Positions 31,670-43,693 of a stretch of 64,000 bases of DNA are shown in pieces (within the stretch, counting starts at the first letter, position 1; each line of letters opens with the position of its first letter). Made by a program: the position numbers and the translations under genes. Origin of the DNA: Tetracladium setigerum (Eukaryota > Ascomycota > Leotiomycetes > Helotiales); the NCBI GenBank assembly GCA_031472005.1, contig PZJY01000005.1, forward strand, positions 1,426,001 to 1,490,000, written 5' to 3'. The notes below the pieces were generated by a model. The model ran no database searches and had not been told where the DNA came from. It worked only from the letters and a program-made list of their open reading frames with translations.

Positions 31670-33068
31670 ATGGCTATCGACAAGCCAGCCTCCGTGGCCC
31701 CAGACGCACCGCAACAATACAAGCAAAAGTCGAGGAAAGGAAAGAAAGCATGGAGGAAGAATGTGGATGTCACGGAGGTTCAAGAAGGCCTTGAGGCAAC
31801 AAGGGATGAACTGATCAAAGGGTGAGTTTCAACGAGGAGTAAGTATGTGTGGTTGAACATTCCTGACACTTCTTCTTCTCAGTGGCATTATTGCAGAGAA
31901 GCCTTCCGAAGCTCTGTTCACCCTCGATACCAAAGGAGATATTGGCATTCAACGAAAGGTCCGTAAAGGCACAAAAACCCTCCGTGCCGATGAGATTATC
32001 GCCCAGCGATCTGCAGTCCTTGCAGTATCTGTGAAAAAGCGATCAGGAGAAGTCAATGCCACCGATGGAATCATCCCTTCGAAACGTCAACGTACCAACT
32101 ATATCTCTCACAAAGAGCTCACCCGCCTTCGAAATATAGCCGATGGAAAGGATGGGTCAAAATCAGTCGTCGAAGTCGAGGAGGCATCATACGACCCATG
32201 GGATATCTCGAGAGATGTCGCAGAGTCCGCGCAAGACCCTCGATTTTCGTTCCTCGAGAAGAAGAAGAAGAAGACGGCTCCCGTCACTCTCAAGCAAGCA
32301 CCAGTCTCTCTTGCGGCTTCCGGCAAGGCAGTTCCAGCGATTAAAAGGCCGGAGGGTGACTACAGTTATAATCCAGTGTTTACAGATTATGAGCAGCGTC
32401 TTGCGGCTGAAGGCCAAAAGGAATTGGATGCAGAGCAGAAGCGCTTAGCGGCCAAGGAGGCTGAACGGGCTAGAGCAGAAGCACAAGCTAAGTCGGCTGC
32501 TGAGGCTGAGGCAGCGGAAGCTAGAGCTGAAATGTCGGAGTGGGAGGAGGATGAGACTGACTGGGAAGGTATTGAGTCTGGTGCCGAGCAGGTTCGCTTG
32601 AATGCCAAGCGCCCAGAACGCAAAACTCAAGTCCAAAGAAACAAGATAAAGCGTCGCAAAGAAGCAGAGCAGAAGGCTAAGATGGCGGCCGAGATCAAGA
32701 AGAGGAATGCACAAGCAGCGGATGTCAAGAAGATTGCTGCTGCAGCTCGAGCAAAGGATGAAGCACGTGCTTTGGCTGCACTGGCTTTGAATGATGAGGA
32801 TGAGAGCAGCGAAGGAGATGATTTGGAGCTTCGACGCAGGAGGCTAGGGAAGATTCATCTTCCAGAGAAAGATTTAGAGTTGGTTCTTCCTGACGAATTG
32901 CAAGAGAGTCTACGACTCTTGAAGCCGGAAGGAAATTTGTTGAAAGATAGATACCGAAGTCTATTGGTGCGCGGAAAGGTCGAAGCTCGAAGACCTATTA
33001 GCTTTTCCAAGAAAGCAAAGAGGAAATCGACTGAGAAATGGACGCACAAGGACTTCATGTTGCACTGA
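31670..33068 (+). CDS. NOP53: ribosome biogenesis protein Nop53
   Basis: Nucleolar factor for 60S subunit assembly that recruits the exosome helicase Mtr4 during 5.8S/ITS2 processing (homologue of human GLTSCR2/NOP53). About 445 residues in two exons; the intron at about 31821-31881 has GTGAGT...CTCAG. Exon 1 begins MAIDKPASVAPDAPQQYKQK and carries KSRKGKKAWRKNVDVTEV, the family's N-terminal mark. Exon 2 has LFTLDTKGDIGIQRK, YDPWD, an Ala/Glu/Lys-rich predicted coiled-coil (EAERARAEAQAKSAAEAEAA), RKTQVQRNKIKRRKEAEQKAK, and the C-terminal LLKPEGNLLKDRYRSLLVRG, which is strongly conserved. No anomalies. Confidence 0.93.
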
Positions 33069-34203
33069 GCTGCCACTTGGGTGGATGGTCGTCGCTGAGC
33101 AGATTGGGGGATTAGAGTACATGAATAAACTAGAGTTGTACACGGGGACTGTTGGTGCGAAGAGAAGAAGATGTCGTGTAATAGCATCTATGATATCACT
33201 AAATGAATTTACAGAAAGCAAGTCCGGGCTGGTTTTTTTCGATGTTTGGTCTGAAGATTCGAAAGCGGTGAAGTTGAAGTGGCATTCGATGAACATGAAA
33301 ATTGGACGCCTTGAGGATTTTCAATTCTTTCGTTGGAGCTTCTGGACTGTCATCAGCAAGTGTACTTACTGTACTGTAGTATTTTGCGCCATGTCCCGGA
33401 TGTCAACACTGAGTGATGGCTTAGATATCAGCATTTATCACTAGAGCTACCGTCTACAGTAAATGTACAGCACCACCGTCTATCTTTCAACATGTCATCT
33501 TCCTTCTTCCCCTTTCGTCGCTTTCGATACTGTAGCGGATCCGCATTATGTGCTTGCCATTTCGCTTAATGTCGCTTAGAGACATCGAAGTTCGGATGAA
33601 ACCGAAGTCCCCTGTTGATAGAGCCTGGTTGAAACCAACATGTGGGTACGAGCACCAAATAAAGTGCAGAATCTTTTTTGGCGCTCGACAAAATATCTAG
33701 TTGAGGCGGTTATCTCCTTGCTGAAACTTGAAGGATGGATAGAAGGGTGGGCTGGATCCCGAGGTGCTGGACCTGCCATATTAACCAAGCCCCTTTACTC
33801 GATGAATCGGTGATCGGTTAATCTAGCCATGCCAGGAGCGAGTAAACACGGATCACCGCCCGAGCAGCAAACCAAACAATCACATCCCCAATGCAGGATG
33901 TTTCTCCGCTCTAAACATGTTTAATCTACCAGATGCCTGCAAACGCTCGCCGCTCATATATAAGCATCCTCGGCCTGCCCAGAGACTCTTCTTCTTTTCT
34001 CCTCTATCCTTCTCAAACATTCTCTATCTGACCAGTGTATTTTCTATTGCTGTGCAATACCCTCGTTTTCAAGCTTTTGCTTATCACATTCTTTCCAAAA
34101 CCAAAACATTCATTCATTCCACTTGCTGGTCAATCACTCTTTCAGTTGCACCAACAAAACAAGCACACTTAGCATCAACAGAAATACCAAAATCTCAGTC
34201 AAA
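33069..34203. other. intergenic region, no gene seen
   Basis: 3' flank of NOP53 and promoter of the LPMO-like gene. CT-rich leader upstream of 34204. No supported gene. Confidence 0.5.
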
Positions 34204-35098
34204 ATGCAATACACATCAATCCTCCTTACCGGCGCAAGCCTCCTCGCCTCCGTCTCGGCACACGGTTTCCTCACCGAGCCAAAGCCTCGTCTTGCTGGTG
34301 AAGCAATGGTATGTTTCTCTTGGAACATCCGAAAGCCTATAATAATCAGGCGCTAACGTTCGCCCCTCTTAACAGAAAGCTGCTTGCGGTACTCAAGTTT
34401 ACTACAACCAAGCTTCCGACACCTACGGAAACATCCAGGGAGAACTTCAAGTTGCCAACGGACAAGCAGACTACAACGCGGAAGCCTGCAACGTCTGGTT
34501 GTGCAAGGGATTCAAGTTGGAAGATAACACTGCCAACATCCAATCCTACACCGCTGGCCAAGTCGTTCCCTTCAAGTTCGATTTGCGCGCCCCCCACGCT
34601 GGTACAGCCAATGTCTCCATCGTTGACACTGCTACCAACTCCATCATTGGCACTCCATTGATCTCCTACGATGACTTCGCCAACAACGCCTACACCACCC
34701 CAGCCGACCAACTCTCCTTCTCCATCACCATCCCATCCACCCTTGGTTCCAAGTGTGCCGTCGCTGGTGCCTGTGTCATCCAACATTGGTGGGACTCTCC
34801 ATCTGTCCAACAGAGCTACGAGTCTTGCATCGATTTCACCCTTGGTGGATCAGGAGCCGAAGTGCCAGTTGCTTCCTCCTCCGCTGCAGCACCAATCGCT
34901 TCTACCACCGCTGCTCCAGCTACCACTACCGCCCCAGCACCAGTTGTCACCTCTGCTGCTCCAACCACTCTCCAAACCGTGACCCGACCAGCGTCATCCA
35001 GCGCCGTCGCCGTCCCAGCAACAAGTGCAGCTGCACCAGTTGTCACCTCAGCACCAACTCCCGTTGACGAGGAGGAGGAAGATTGCGAGGAGCTTTAG
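34204..35098 (+). CDS. secreted LPMO-like protein (chitin-binding type-4 domain)
   Basis: Secreted copper-enzyme-like protein, about 275 residues, two exons (intron from about 34309 to 34376 after GEAM). The signal peptide MQYTSILLTGASLLASVSA would leave His as the first mature residue (HGFLTEPKPRLAG), as lytic polysaccharide monooxygenases need for the copper histidine brace. A second candidate ligand is in FDLRAPHAGTANVSIVD, and ACVIQHWWDSP with SYESCIDF fits the conserved end of the fold. Six or more Cys could form disulfides. The C-terminus is a Ser/Thr/Ala/Pro linker-type tail ending DEEEEDCEEL, with no binding module and no GPI signal. Substrate (chitin, glucan, wall polymer) cannot be told. 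A copper-binding, non-catalytic role is an alternative. Confidence 0.75.
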
Positions 35099-35889
35099 AA
35101 AAAGCCTTGATGATTTTTATTTTGTAAATGAGAAAGAGAAACACATGAAAGTGGAAAAGAATTTTATGAGGGGGTTTTGAGTTCCTCTGGGAGGTTAACT
35201 TCTTTTGTACATATATATTGGCAGAAATACATAGAGAGAACTCGTTCGAAATGGAATCAATAACATCCAACAACACACACATTCATCGGTCTTCGTTCTT
35301 TTGCGTGTACCACTTGTGATGATTTGTTTTGAAGGATCTAGAACACTATTGGATTCTCTGTGATCACCATAGTAAGCCCATTACTCCTGAAACAACAAGG
35401 TTCGGATGAATAGCTCCAACTCGGATATCACGCCTGAACTCGGCTGACTTTACATCCCTGTCTCTTCGATAGTTTCAGATAAGCGAAATGAAAGCCCACG
35501 ATTCACATCTCTTCAATGTAAACCACACAGCTCTCAAAGGGTGGGGACCGAACCTGCCGATGGATTTGAGGGGAGGAAGAATGAAAAGATAGAATTGCAA
35601 TTGTCACTTGAACATGACACGACTTGGGCAAGGTGGGATGCAACGTAACTTGTTGTTCTTTTGTTTCACCCAAAAACCGATGAGACGAGATATTTGTTCA
35701 ACGCAGAATATTAATCAGAAGAGTCTTGATTGAAGCTTCGTCTTTCTGTGGTCCGGTCCAAATATGAGAAATACGGAATATGACAAGCAAAACGAGGCAT
35801 TAAAAAGCACTTGATCATTAGAAAGATCGTAATCACCAATTCCCACTCTTCTTTCCAAAACCGCACTGATAAAGTGGGAAGAAATAATT
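35099..35889. other. intergenic region between convergent genes
   Basis: 3' flanks of the LPMO-like gene and urea amidolyase. No supported gene or repeat. Confidence 0.5.
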
Positions 35890-38800
35890 TCAAGAAGGAG
35901 AAAGAACAGCCATTCGAGTGTCAGCACCGAGAATATCGCCTGCAGTGGTAGACACATCAACACATGTCCCATTACAAGGTGAGTTGATCTTGATCTCCAT
36001 TTTCATGGCTTCAATGATAAACTATAACACCGCATTGATTAGCAAGTGATATTCATTGGATAAGTTGAATGACACTTACGAGCGTTTGGCCTTCTCAACC
36101 ACGTCGCCGTTGCTCACAGTAACCTTCCAACATTTGCCTGCGACACCAGCTCTCAACACGATTCCACCTGCCACAACCGCCTCGCCAGATCCTTGATGAA
36201 CACGTTGCAGCTGAGGAGGAGGTTTCATGGCTTCAGCCACGGCATCTGACTCTCGAAGGGCTTTCATCCTCTTCGCTCGCACCTCCTCGATGTCAGCCTT
36301 GTTCTCGTCCAACCAGCTTTCATAAGCCTGAAGATCAAAAATTCCATCTTCAACCTTTACCAATTCACTACCGTCACCTTTCTCTCGCGATGCATTGAGC
36401 TCTGCTTCTGTGACAGAGTAGAAGACAATCTGATCAAACACATTGAACATCCATTTTTTATTCGACTTCCCAAATTTTGACCATATCGGAACGGTCCGCC
36501 CGACAAGTTGGTAACCACCAGGCGAGTCGATGGCGTAAATACAGAGGTACTGTCCCCCTACACCGACGGTACCCTCGGCTGTGAAAGATCGAGAGGGATT
36601 GTACTTCATCCCAAAGAGACGGTGGCGAGGATCAAGAGGTATCGCGCATGGTGACCCAAAGAAGACGTCTCCAAGACCAAGGATCAGAAAGGAGGAAGAG
36701 AGTAGAGATGTGTTGACTTCATCTGTGGTGGAGAGACCGTTAATTCGACGCAAGAAATCAGTGTTGCTTGGTAGCCACGGGGCCGATGACCGAATCGTTT
36801 GGGCATAGCGTGTTACTGCTGCATGAACGGAGGAGTGCTCAAATGCCAGTGGGAGGCGAAATGTTCGGGATGGAATGCCTTCTGTGTACTCCTGTTTCAA
36901 GGATGCGAATATTTGGTGCAGGGTTCCTAACATTGTCTTCTGTGCAATGGAAATTTTGTACATGACATGAAGAGCGCGGACGCCTGGTGTGATTTGCAAT
37001 ACACCTGGGATGGGAGCTGTTTTGTGTGCGTTGATGAAGGCGTAAATACGAAAACTAGCACGGATGTCGAAACAGTCTTCGCCAAATTCTAGCAACATTG
37101 CGCTGTCACCTGCTTGTCTGTACAATATCCTTTCCTTGCCGCCTCCAGCGTCAAGTAGAATTGGACTGTATATGGTTTGTTCGAGAGATTTTTCGTTAAG
37201 AGATGTTAGGAACTCGATAGATTTTTGAAGTTCGACGCCAGCTGAGAGAGCCTCGTCTGCGGTGACTGCGAGTAGTTTGATGTCATCTCCAGGTCTCATC
37301 TGCCCCAGTTTCCACATGTCCGCGGTGATAATAGTTGCGAATATCATGAAGCCACCCAAACTTGGCCCATCGCATGTGAGAATGACAGCCTGGTCTCCAG
37401 TAAAGCTGATAGAGCCAATCGAGTATGGGCTGTCGTGGATGTTCGACGGATGGAGGCCTGCTTCCCCCCATGGTCTCTAGCCCAAGATGGTTTTGGGCCA
37501 TTCAACCTGATTCCCACTCGGTTGCTATTGTAGTGTACCTTCCAGGAGTTTTCGAATAGACTATTGAATGCTGGCTCGGTAAGAAAATCGGGGAAAGCGT
37601 GTGGACCCGGCATAACTCTAAGAACCCATGAAGAGGTGAAAGAGGGCAGATTTGGTGCAATTGTGTCCACTGGAGCAACACCAGTATCTTTTTCAAAAGG
37701 AATGATGTCGCCGATTCGAAGTGGCCGCCCACAATGTCCACCTGTCTTTCCGAGAACAAAGGTCGAGCGGCTTCCCAATATTTTAGGTACTTTGACACCT
37801 CCTTGGAAAGCAATATATGCCCTGCAGCCTGACTGAAGTGCTGTGAGTCGTAAGGTCTGACCAGCAGATACCTTTACTGGCTTCCCATATGCAACTTCAT
37901 CGTCATCGACATATAGACATGCTTGTGCTCCGACTACAGCCACATACGAGCTGTGATCTGTCACCATATTAGTTAAAATTCCTGCCCAAATCATGCTCAG
38001 AGGTGGCAAACTCTTTAAAAGAAATTTGGCAACACTTCTCCTGAAACGGTCCCTGATTTAAAGAACACGAAAAGGAAAGCAAATCAGTACAAAGATACGT
38101 ACGGAAAAGTAGTATTGGGCCAACCGAGGTGCACTCGAGTCCTGCTGCATTTTCATCATTTCCGAGAACTCGATTGGCCAATCTGAACGAATAGTCGTCC
38201 ATAGGTCCACAAGGAGGTAAACCAACATCCCAGTATCCAACCCGACCCGGATAGTCTTGAATGGTCGTAGATGAACCGGGATCTAATACTTCAAATGCTG
38301 CAATATTGGCTTCAAAGGTATCTAAAGATACTGTGGTATACGTTCCGTCCTTGAAGTCTTGACTGTTAACGATTTTCTTGAGATACTCTAAATTGGTCTC
38401 AATTCCTGTTATTTTCGTCCCTTCCAAGGCTGTGGCCAGTCTTCGAATTGCTTCTGGACGATCAAAGCCGCAAACAATCAATTTTGCCAATAATGGATCA
38501 TAGAATGGTGATACTGTTGTCCCGGAACTAATCCATGTATCAATTCGAACTCCTGTTGGGAAGTCAACCTCGAGGATCTGACCAGGCGAAGGTCGGAACT
38601 CTTGCAGCGGTGACTCGCCATTTATACGGGCTTCGATCGCGACCCTTCGAAGTGGAAAGTCTTCGTTCATATTCTCAAATAGGTAATCTGCATCATCTGC
38701 GGCAACTCGGATCATCGCTTCAACAAGATCTAACCCGGTGACGGCTTCAGTAACACAGTGCTCAACCTGAAGGCGAGTATTGACCTCCAGAAAATAGAAA

Positions 38801-41800
38801 GACTGATCATCGAGATCGTAAATGAATTCTACCGTCCCAACACCACGATATTCAACGAGTTTTGCGAGATTGACAGCTGCCTGACGCATGTTTTGTCGGA
38901 TTTTCTCGGGAATGAAGATCGCAGGGCACTCTTCGATAATCTTTTGTTTCCGTCGTTGGAGTGAGCAATCCCGCTCTCCAATATGCTTCACGAGGCCCTT
39001 ACCATTTCCGATGATCTGAACTTCGACGTGCCGGGCTTGCTGGACGAACTTCTCAATGAAAATTCTGTTGTCATTAAAATATGACTGGCCAAGGTGTTGC
39101 ATTGATTCGAATGAGCCTCGCAAGCTTTGAGCGTCACTGCACTGCTGAATTCCAATACCGCCGCCTCCTGCACTGCTTTTGATGATGATTGGGTAGGTGA
39201 TCCTATCAGCCTCTGCAACTGCCGTTTCGACATCAGTGATAACTCCCGTCCCAGGCAACAATGGAACGCCTGAATTCTCAGCAAGATCTCTCGCCAAATG
39301 TTTGAGTCCAAGCTGTTTCATCTGATCCGCGGTTGGCCCAATCCATAACAGCCCGGCATCCTCGCAAGCTTTCGCGAATTTGGAACTTTCGGAGAGAAAT
39401 CCATACCCAGGTATGACTGCCTCGACTCCAGATGCCTTTGCAATCCGTAGAATGGATTCACTAGAAAGATATGTCTCCTCTAGGCTGCTTCCATCCAAAA
39501 GATAGGCTTCATCGGCGTCGAGGACATGTTGTGATTTGTTGTCTTCTGGAGAGTAGATCGCAACCGAGCGAATGCCAAGCCTTTTCAAGGTCAAAATAAT
39601 TCTGACCGCAATTTCCCCTCGATTGGCGATCAAGACAGACTTAAATAGAGGGGTGGCACAGATAGGGTCTTCTCTACCCCCCGGCATCAGGGTCGGCCCG
39701 GGTATGCTATGTGATTCCCAATATTTCCTCCAGCCACCGAATTCGCTAATGTCACGTGCGCCTGTGAATCCCCAGGGCTCGCATATGAAGCCTTTCAGCC
39801 AGGTTCCATCTTCAATTTCCACGGATCCAATTCCGAGTGGAGGAGGTATGAGCTTGATTAAACTTCCAAGTCCTTCATTGGAAATGTTCCATACTTCAAT
39901 CTCGATGGGACATCCCAACTCATTTTCTGACGAAGTTCTCTTGAGACCAGGCTTTTGAATTTTGGTCGAGCTTGGGAGTGCATAGAGTTGATAGTATGGG
40001 GCAGTTTTGGTGACACGATTTAGTGTCGCACCAACTTCGGTGAGTTGATAGTTGAGAGGAAAACCAGAAAGGTGTGCTCCAACAATGACAAGCGCATGAT
40101 CGGACTTTTGGGTGGACATTTTGAAGTCAGATGGGTGCTCTAGATATTGGGCATTGGTGGCACCCAGTCTCCTCGTGCCGAGTCCAAGATATTGTTCAGC
40201 TAATCGGAAGAGTTTTTGTTCCTGCCAGCGAGTTGATATGATGGTAAGACCAAATGGTAAGCCGTCTGCACGAAAGCCTGCTGGTATCGAGATGGCGGAC
40301 CAATTGAGAAAATTGACGAAGTTTGTGTATGTTCCTAATTGGGAATTTTCTGCAATTGGCTCTCTGCTTACCTCTGCAAGGGTTGGAAAGGTTGGTGCGG
40401 TTGGTACGAGTATGGCATCAAAATCGTGGAATTGCTGCTCGATCGCACGAACAAGGTCTTTCTTGATATACTCACACGCAAAGAAGTCAGCTGCAGAGAA
40501 GTTTCTAGCCTTCTCGATGATAGTACGAACGACTGGGTCCATCTGAACGCCTGGCCGCTCGATGAAGTCCTTGATTGCAGCATAACGTTCTGCCACCCAG
40601 GGACCTTCATACAGCATCGCGGCTAGTTGGAAGAGCAGTGAGAAATCGGTTGGCTGGAGTCGCCAATCCAATTTCTGAACTTGGTCGAGAGATTGGAGAT
40701 AAGCATCACATTGCAGGTCTCTATCAAACCACTGTTGATTGTGAATTAGCCGCAGCACGCACATAGACTGAGAGGCCATACGCCACAATACTCGAGTATA
40801 TCTCGATAAACGAGATGCCCCACCACGTGTGGTATAAAACACCAAGGCAAGGTAAACAAAATGAACACATCTAACCAATCACATAACCCGAAAATAAAAG
40901 TACGGATTAACCATCATGCACTTACCGGTGGATTGTCACATATCGCTAGTCGTGGCGGGGTAGAAGGAGGAGTTGTTGTCTGGGGGGCGTTGATAATAAT
41001 AGGGCGCGGCCGAGAATAGCCGTCGGCTGGGTCATATGCAGCGGCCGCATCCAAAACGCTCTGGGCGTCCACAACGGTGAGGGCGAAGATTGATATGCAG
41101 TCCAGGCTACGGCACGCCGGTACAACGCCCGCCGCGGAGAGCGAGCCAGGCGTTGGCTTCAAGCCCACGATATTGTTCAGCGCGGCGGGGATTCTTCCAC
41201 TGCCAGCAGTATCTGTGCCCAATGAAAACGGTACAAAACCTCGAGCAACGACGGAAGCAGAGCCCGAACTCGATCCACCAGATACATACTGATCACTATA
41301 AGTATTTGGCACCGCGCCGTAAGGAGATCGCGTTCCAACAAGTCCAGTTGCAAACTGGTCGAGATTACACTTTCCCACCACCACTGCACCAGACAGTCGC
41401 AACGTGCGCACGACGGCAGCATCTTCTTTGGCAATGTACGCAAAGTCCGGACAGCCAGCAGTGGTAGGAAGACCGTTCACATCGATGTTGTCTTTCACAG
41501 CAAAAGGTACGCCATACAGAGGCATCGAGCAACCCGTCTGTTTCAAAGCTTCAATCTCCCTCCACTGTCGGCCAATATGGTCCTGGGGCACGAGAGAGAT
41601 CCAAGCTGGATCCTCTACATCAAATGTCCTGACAAGACTTAGTAGTCTTTCGAGCTGATCCTTCCCAGACGCCTGAACCAGCATCCAGTCCGCCACAGTC
41701 AACGGCTGTTCTCCTCCTACTAAGGCTGGAAGAAAAGACGTTAGCCACTCTTGATCCTGCCGTTCAACACTCAGGTCTCTTGGGGTTTGGTTGCTTATAC

Positions 41801-41823
41801 ATACTCATCTCTTGAGCCCCCAT
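35890..41823 (-). CDS. DUR1,2: urea amidolyase (urea carboxylase / allophanate hydrolase), two apparent frameshifts
   Basis: Bifunctional cytosolic enzyme that carboxylates urea to allophanate (biotin, ATP) and hydrolyses it to ammonia and CO2; about 1,850 residues. Exon 1 MGAQEMT is at 41823. The amidase domain has AVKDNID (Lys), GGSSSGSAS and DTAGSGRIPAA (Ser pair). An intron of about 185 nt (from 40923) joins CDNPP to WFDRDLQ. Biotin carboxylase follows: VLIANRGEIAVRI, VIPGYGFLSES, SSAGGGGIGIQ, FLEVNTRLQVEHCVTEAV. Then come the KipI/KipA-type carboxyltransferase parts and the biotin site IIEAMKMEI near the C-terminus (about 35990-36025). The frame is lost after RDHGG (G6 run at 37464-37469) and after VVEK (GG at 36090-36091). 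One G at each restores EAGLHPSNIHDSPYSIG and KGQTL. The gene is divergent from DUR3. Confidence 0.94.
36090..36091 (-). other. frameshift site in urea amidolyase, before the biotin site (missing G)
   Basis: The coding strand reads GAG AAG GCC AAA CGC TC|GTAAGT, whose phase does not match the biotin exon TTT ATC ATT GAA GCC ATG. With GGG the text is E-K-G-Q-T-L in phase 0, the usual sequence before the biotin loop. Confidence 0.75.
37464..37469 (-). other. frameshift site in urea amidolyase, KipA region (missing G)
   Basis: After RDHGG the frame gives KQASIRRTSTT. One extra G gives EAGLHPSNIHDSPYSIGSI, leading in frame to LTCDGPSLGGFM. The continuity over the next 100 codons makes the call strong. 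Confidence 0.8.
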
Positions 41824-43693
41824 CCTGTTGTCGTTGGTGTTTAGCTTGGTCGGTGAAGTTTTCACCCCCAAAAAGAACGAAAAAAAACAAGCAGCAAGAC
41901 TCTCAACTTTTAAATCACGGCTACTGAAAAACTCTGCTTGCCCTCACACTCATCATGGTATTGACCTCATATTCATTTCATTCTGACACTGTCACATGAT
42001 CTTGGTCCACCTCGAGGGGTGGAGTTTGTTGCTCAGAGTTCTCTCGATTCTACCACGCAGCTTTGTCGCCTTGAACCAATCGCTGGATGGATTCTCTCAC
42101 ATGAAATGGCCTTGATTGGCTCTTCCCCGGAAAACTCTTCTCGGGTTCCACAACGAACGGATTGCCCGAAATCTGGGGTTGTGGTTTCTGCGTCCTGACA
42201 GCGAAAGTTGAGGTGTCGTCGAGATAAAAACCACAGCACGCCTGCGGTCGCGACGGCGAGCTTGATGAAGCGCGTTGGCCAGAACTGCCTCCGGGGCGTC
42301 GGGCAGAGTTATGGGCAGAGCTTATCAGAGACGAAGCTCCTTGGAGACTGCGATTGTTGTTGGCAGAGCGCTAAGGGAAAGCGGCTCAGGGGGTGGTGGT
42401 TGGATCTGCCCCACGCGAGCGAAGTCGCTCTCTGGGACTCTGGGACCGAAAGATGGGAATCTCATTGGACCTCTCAGCGATGGATGCAAAGGACCGAAGG
42501 TGGTGGTGGTGGTGAATAACAAGATGGGAATAGATCTCTTTCTTTTCCTTTCCCAGATCCCGCCGTCTGATTACCGGACTTTTTAACCTTTGGGTGTTTT
42601 GGATGTGTAGGGAGGGCATCTGGGCCACGGTGGACCAGGCAGGCCTTTTGGTTTCTTGTTGATTCTCGCACGTGTGGGGTGTGGAGGAGGATGATGAGAA
42701 AGTAAGTGTAAAGACATCTTTGGGTCTTGTTCCTTGCTTGATATCATTATTTCAATTTTTGCTTTGCAGCGTGTCTCGTGTCTCTCTTCGCTATTGTAAG
42801 ATCTTTCTGAACACAGAAGCGTAGCGTAGCCACGCCCCTGCTGTACCCCGTTCGTTGCATTGTGTGCCGCGTTCGTTCCTCCCTCAGCAAGTGTTGTTTG
42901 TGGGGGTGTATCATTGGAGAGAGAGGTTTGAAGACATCGATGATTCGATATCAGATATCACATCCATCATGTATGTCCCAAGGCAAAGAAAGAGAGAAAG
43001 AGAGAGATTGAGGCTTGAGGGAGCTGAGCGCCAGCGAAACACGGGGGTGGTTGCCGGCCTGCAGACTGCAGTCAAGTCCTGAGCATAAGCTTAGCGAACG
43101 CAAGCCAAGACAGCGCTAAAGCCATGGGCGGAGTGCTCCCATTCGCTCGCTGATCCTGCTGGCCGGCGGCGACCTTGAATGCCTTATCAGAGTGCAGATG
43201 TACAGTAGTGATGTACAGTACTGTACATACCAACCTCGTGCTGCTCACCCATCCCCATCCCATCCCATCCCTCGTCCTTATCTCTGCCTGACTACCTACA
43301 ATAGGACATCGACAAATTCAATTCTGTTTCTAATATGCACCCAAAAAGATTGCTGCATCACATTATTCGATGTGAGAATTTTTCACTCCCGCCTGGACTC
43401 TGTCTGGTGCAACGCCTCCATTCTTGAGAATGGTGTACAGGGTATAGGAGCAAATCTTTTCCTGAGAGCCACCGTCCTCCATTCGCTAGAGAGGCAGCTA
43501 TCTATCTCACAGATGTATAAGTATCGTCCGTTTCCTTGTGAAAATGATCTGCTCTTTGTCTCTATCTGCCTCTCTCTTTCTCTCATATCAAGCTTTCTTC
43601 CTCTTCACTGAGCGACCTCTGCAGTATACAATAAATACATTCATACTACAGCAATCAAAAAATCGCCATTATCGCATCTAACCCACTCTCACA
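41824..43693. promoter_or_regulatory. shared divergent promoter DUR1,2 / DUR3
   Basis: About 1.87 kb with no credible gene. GATAAG, the site of nitrogen GATA factors (AreA/Nit2 type), lies on the minus strand at 43183-43188 and 43277-43282. AGATAA is at 42222-42227, and AGATAGAT-type runs lie near 43500. GAGA/CT runs at about 42985-43005. This fits nitrogen-catabolite control of urea use, by motif only. Confidence 0.5.
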
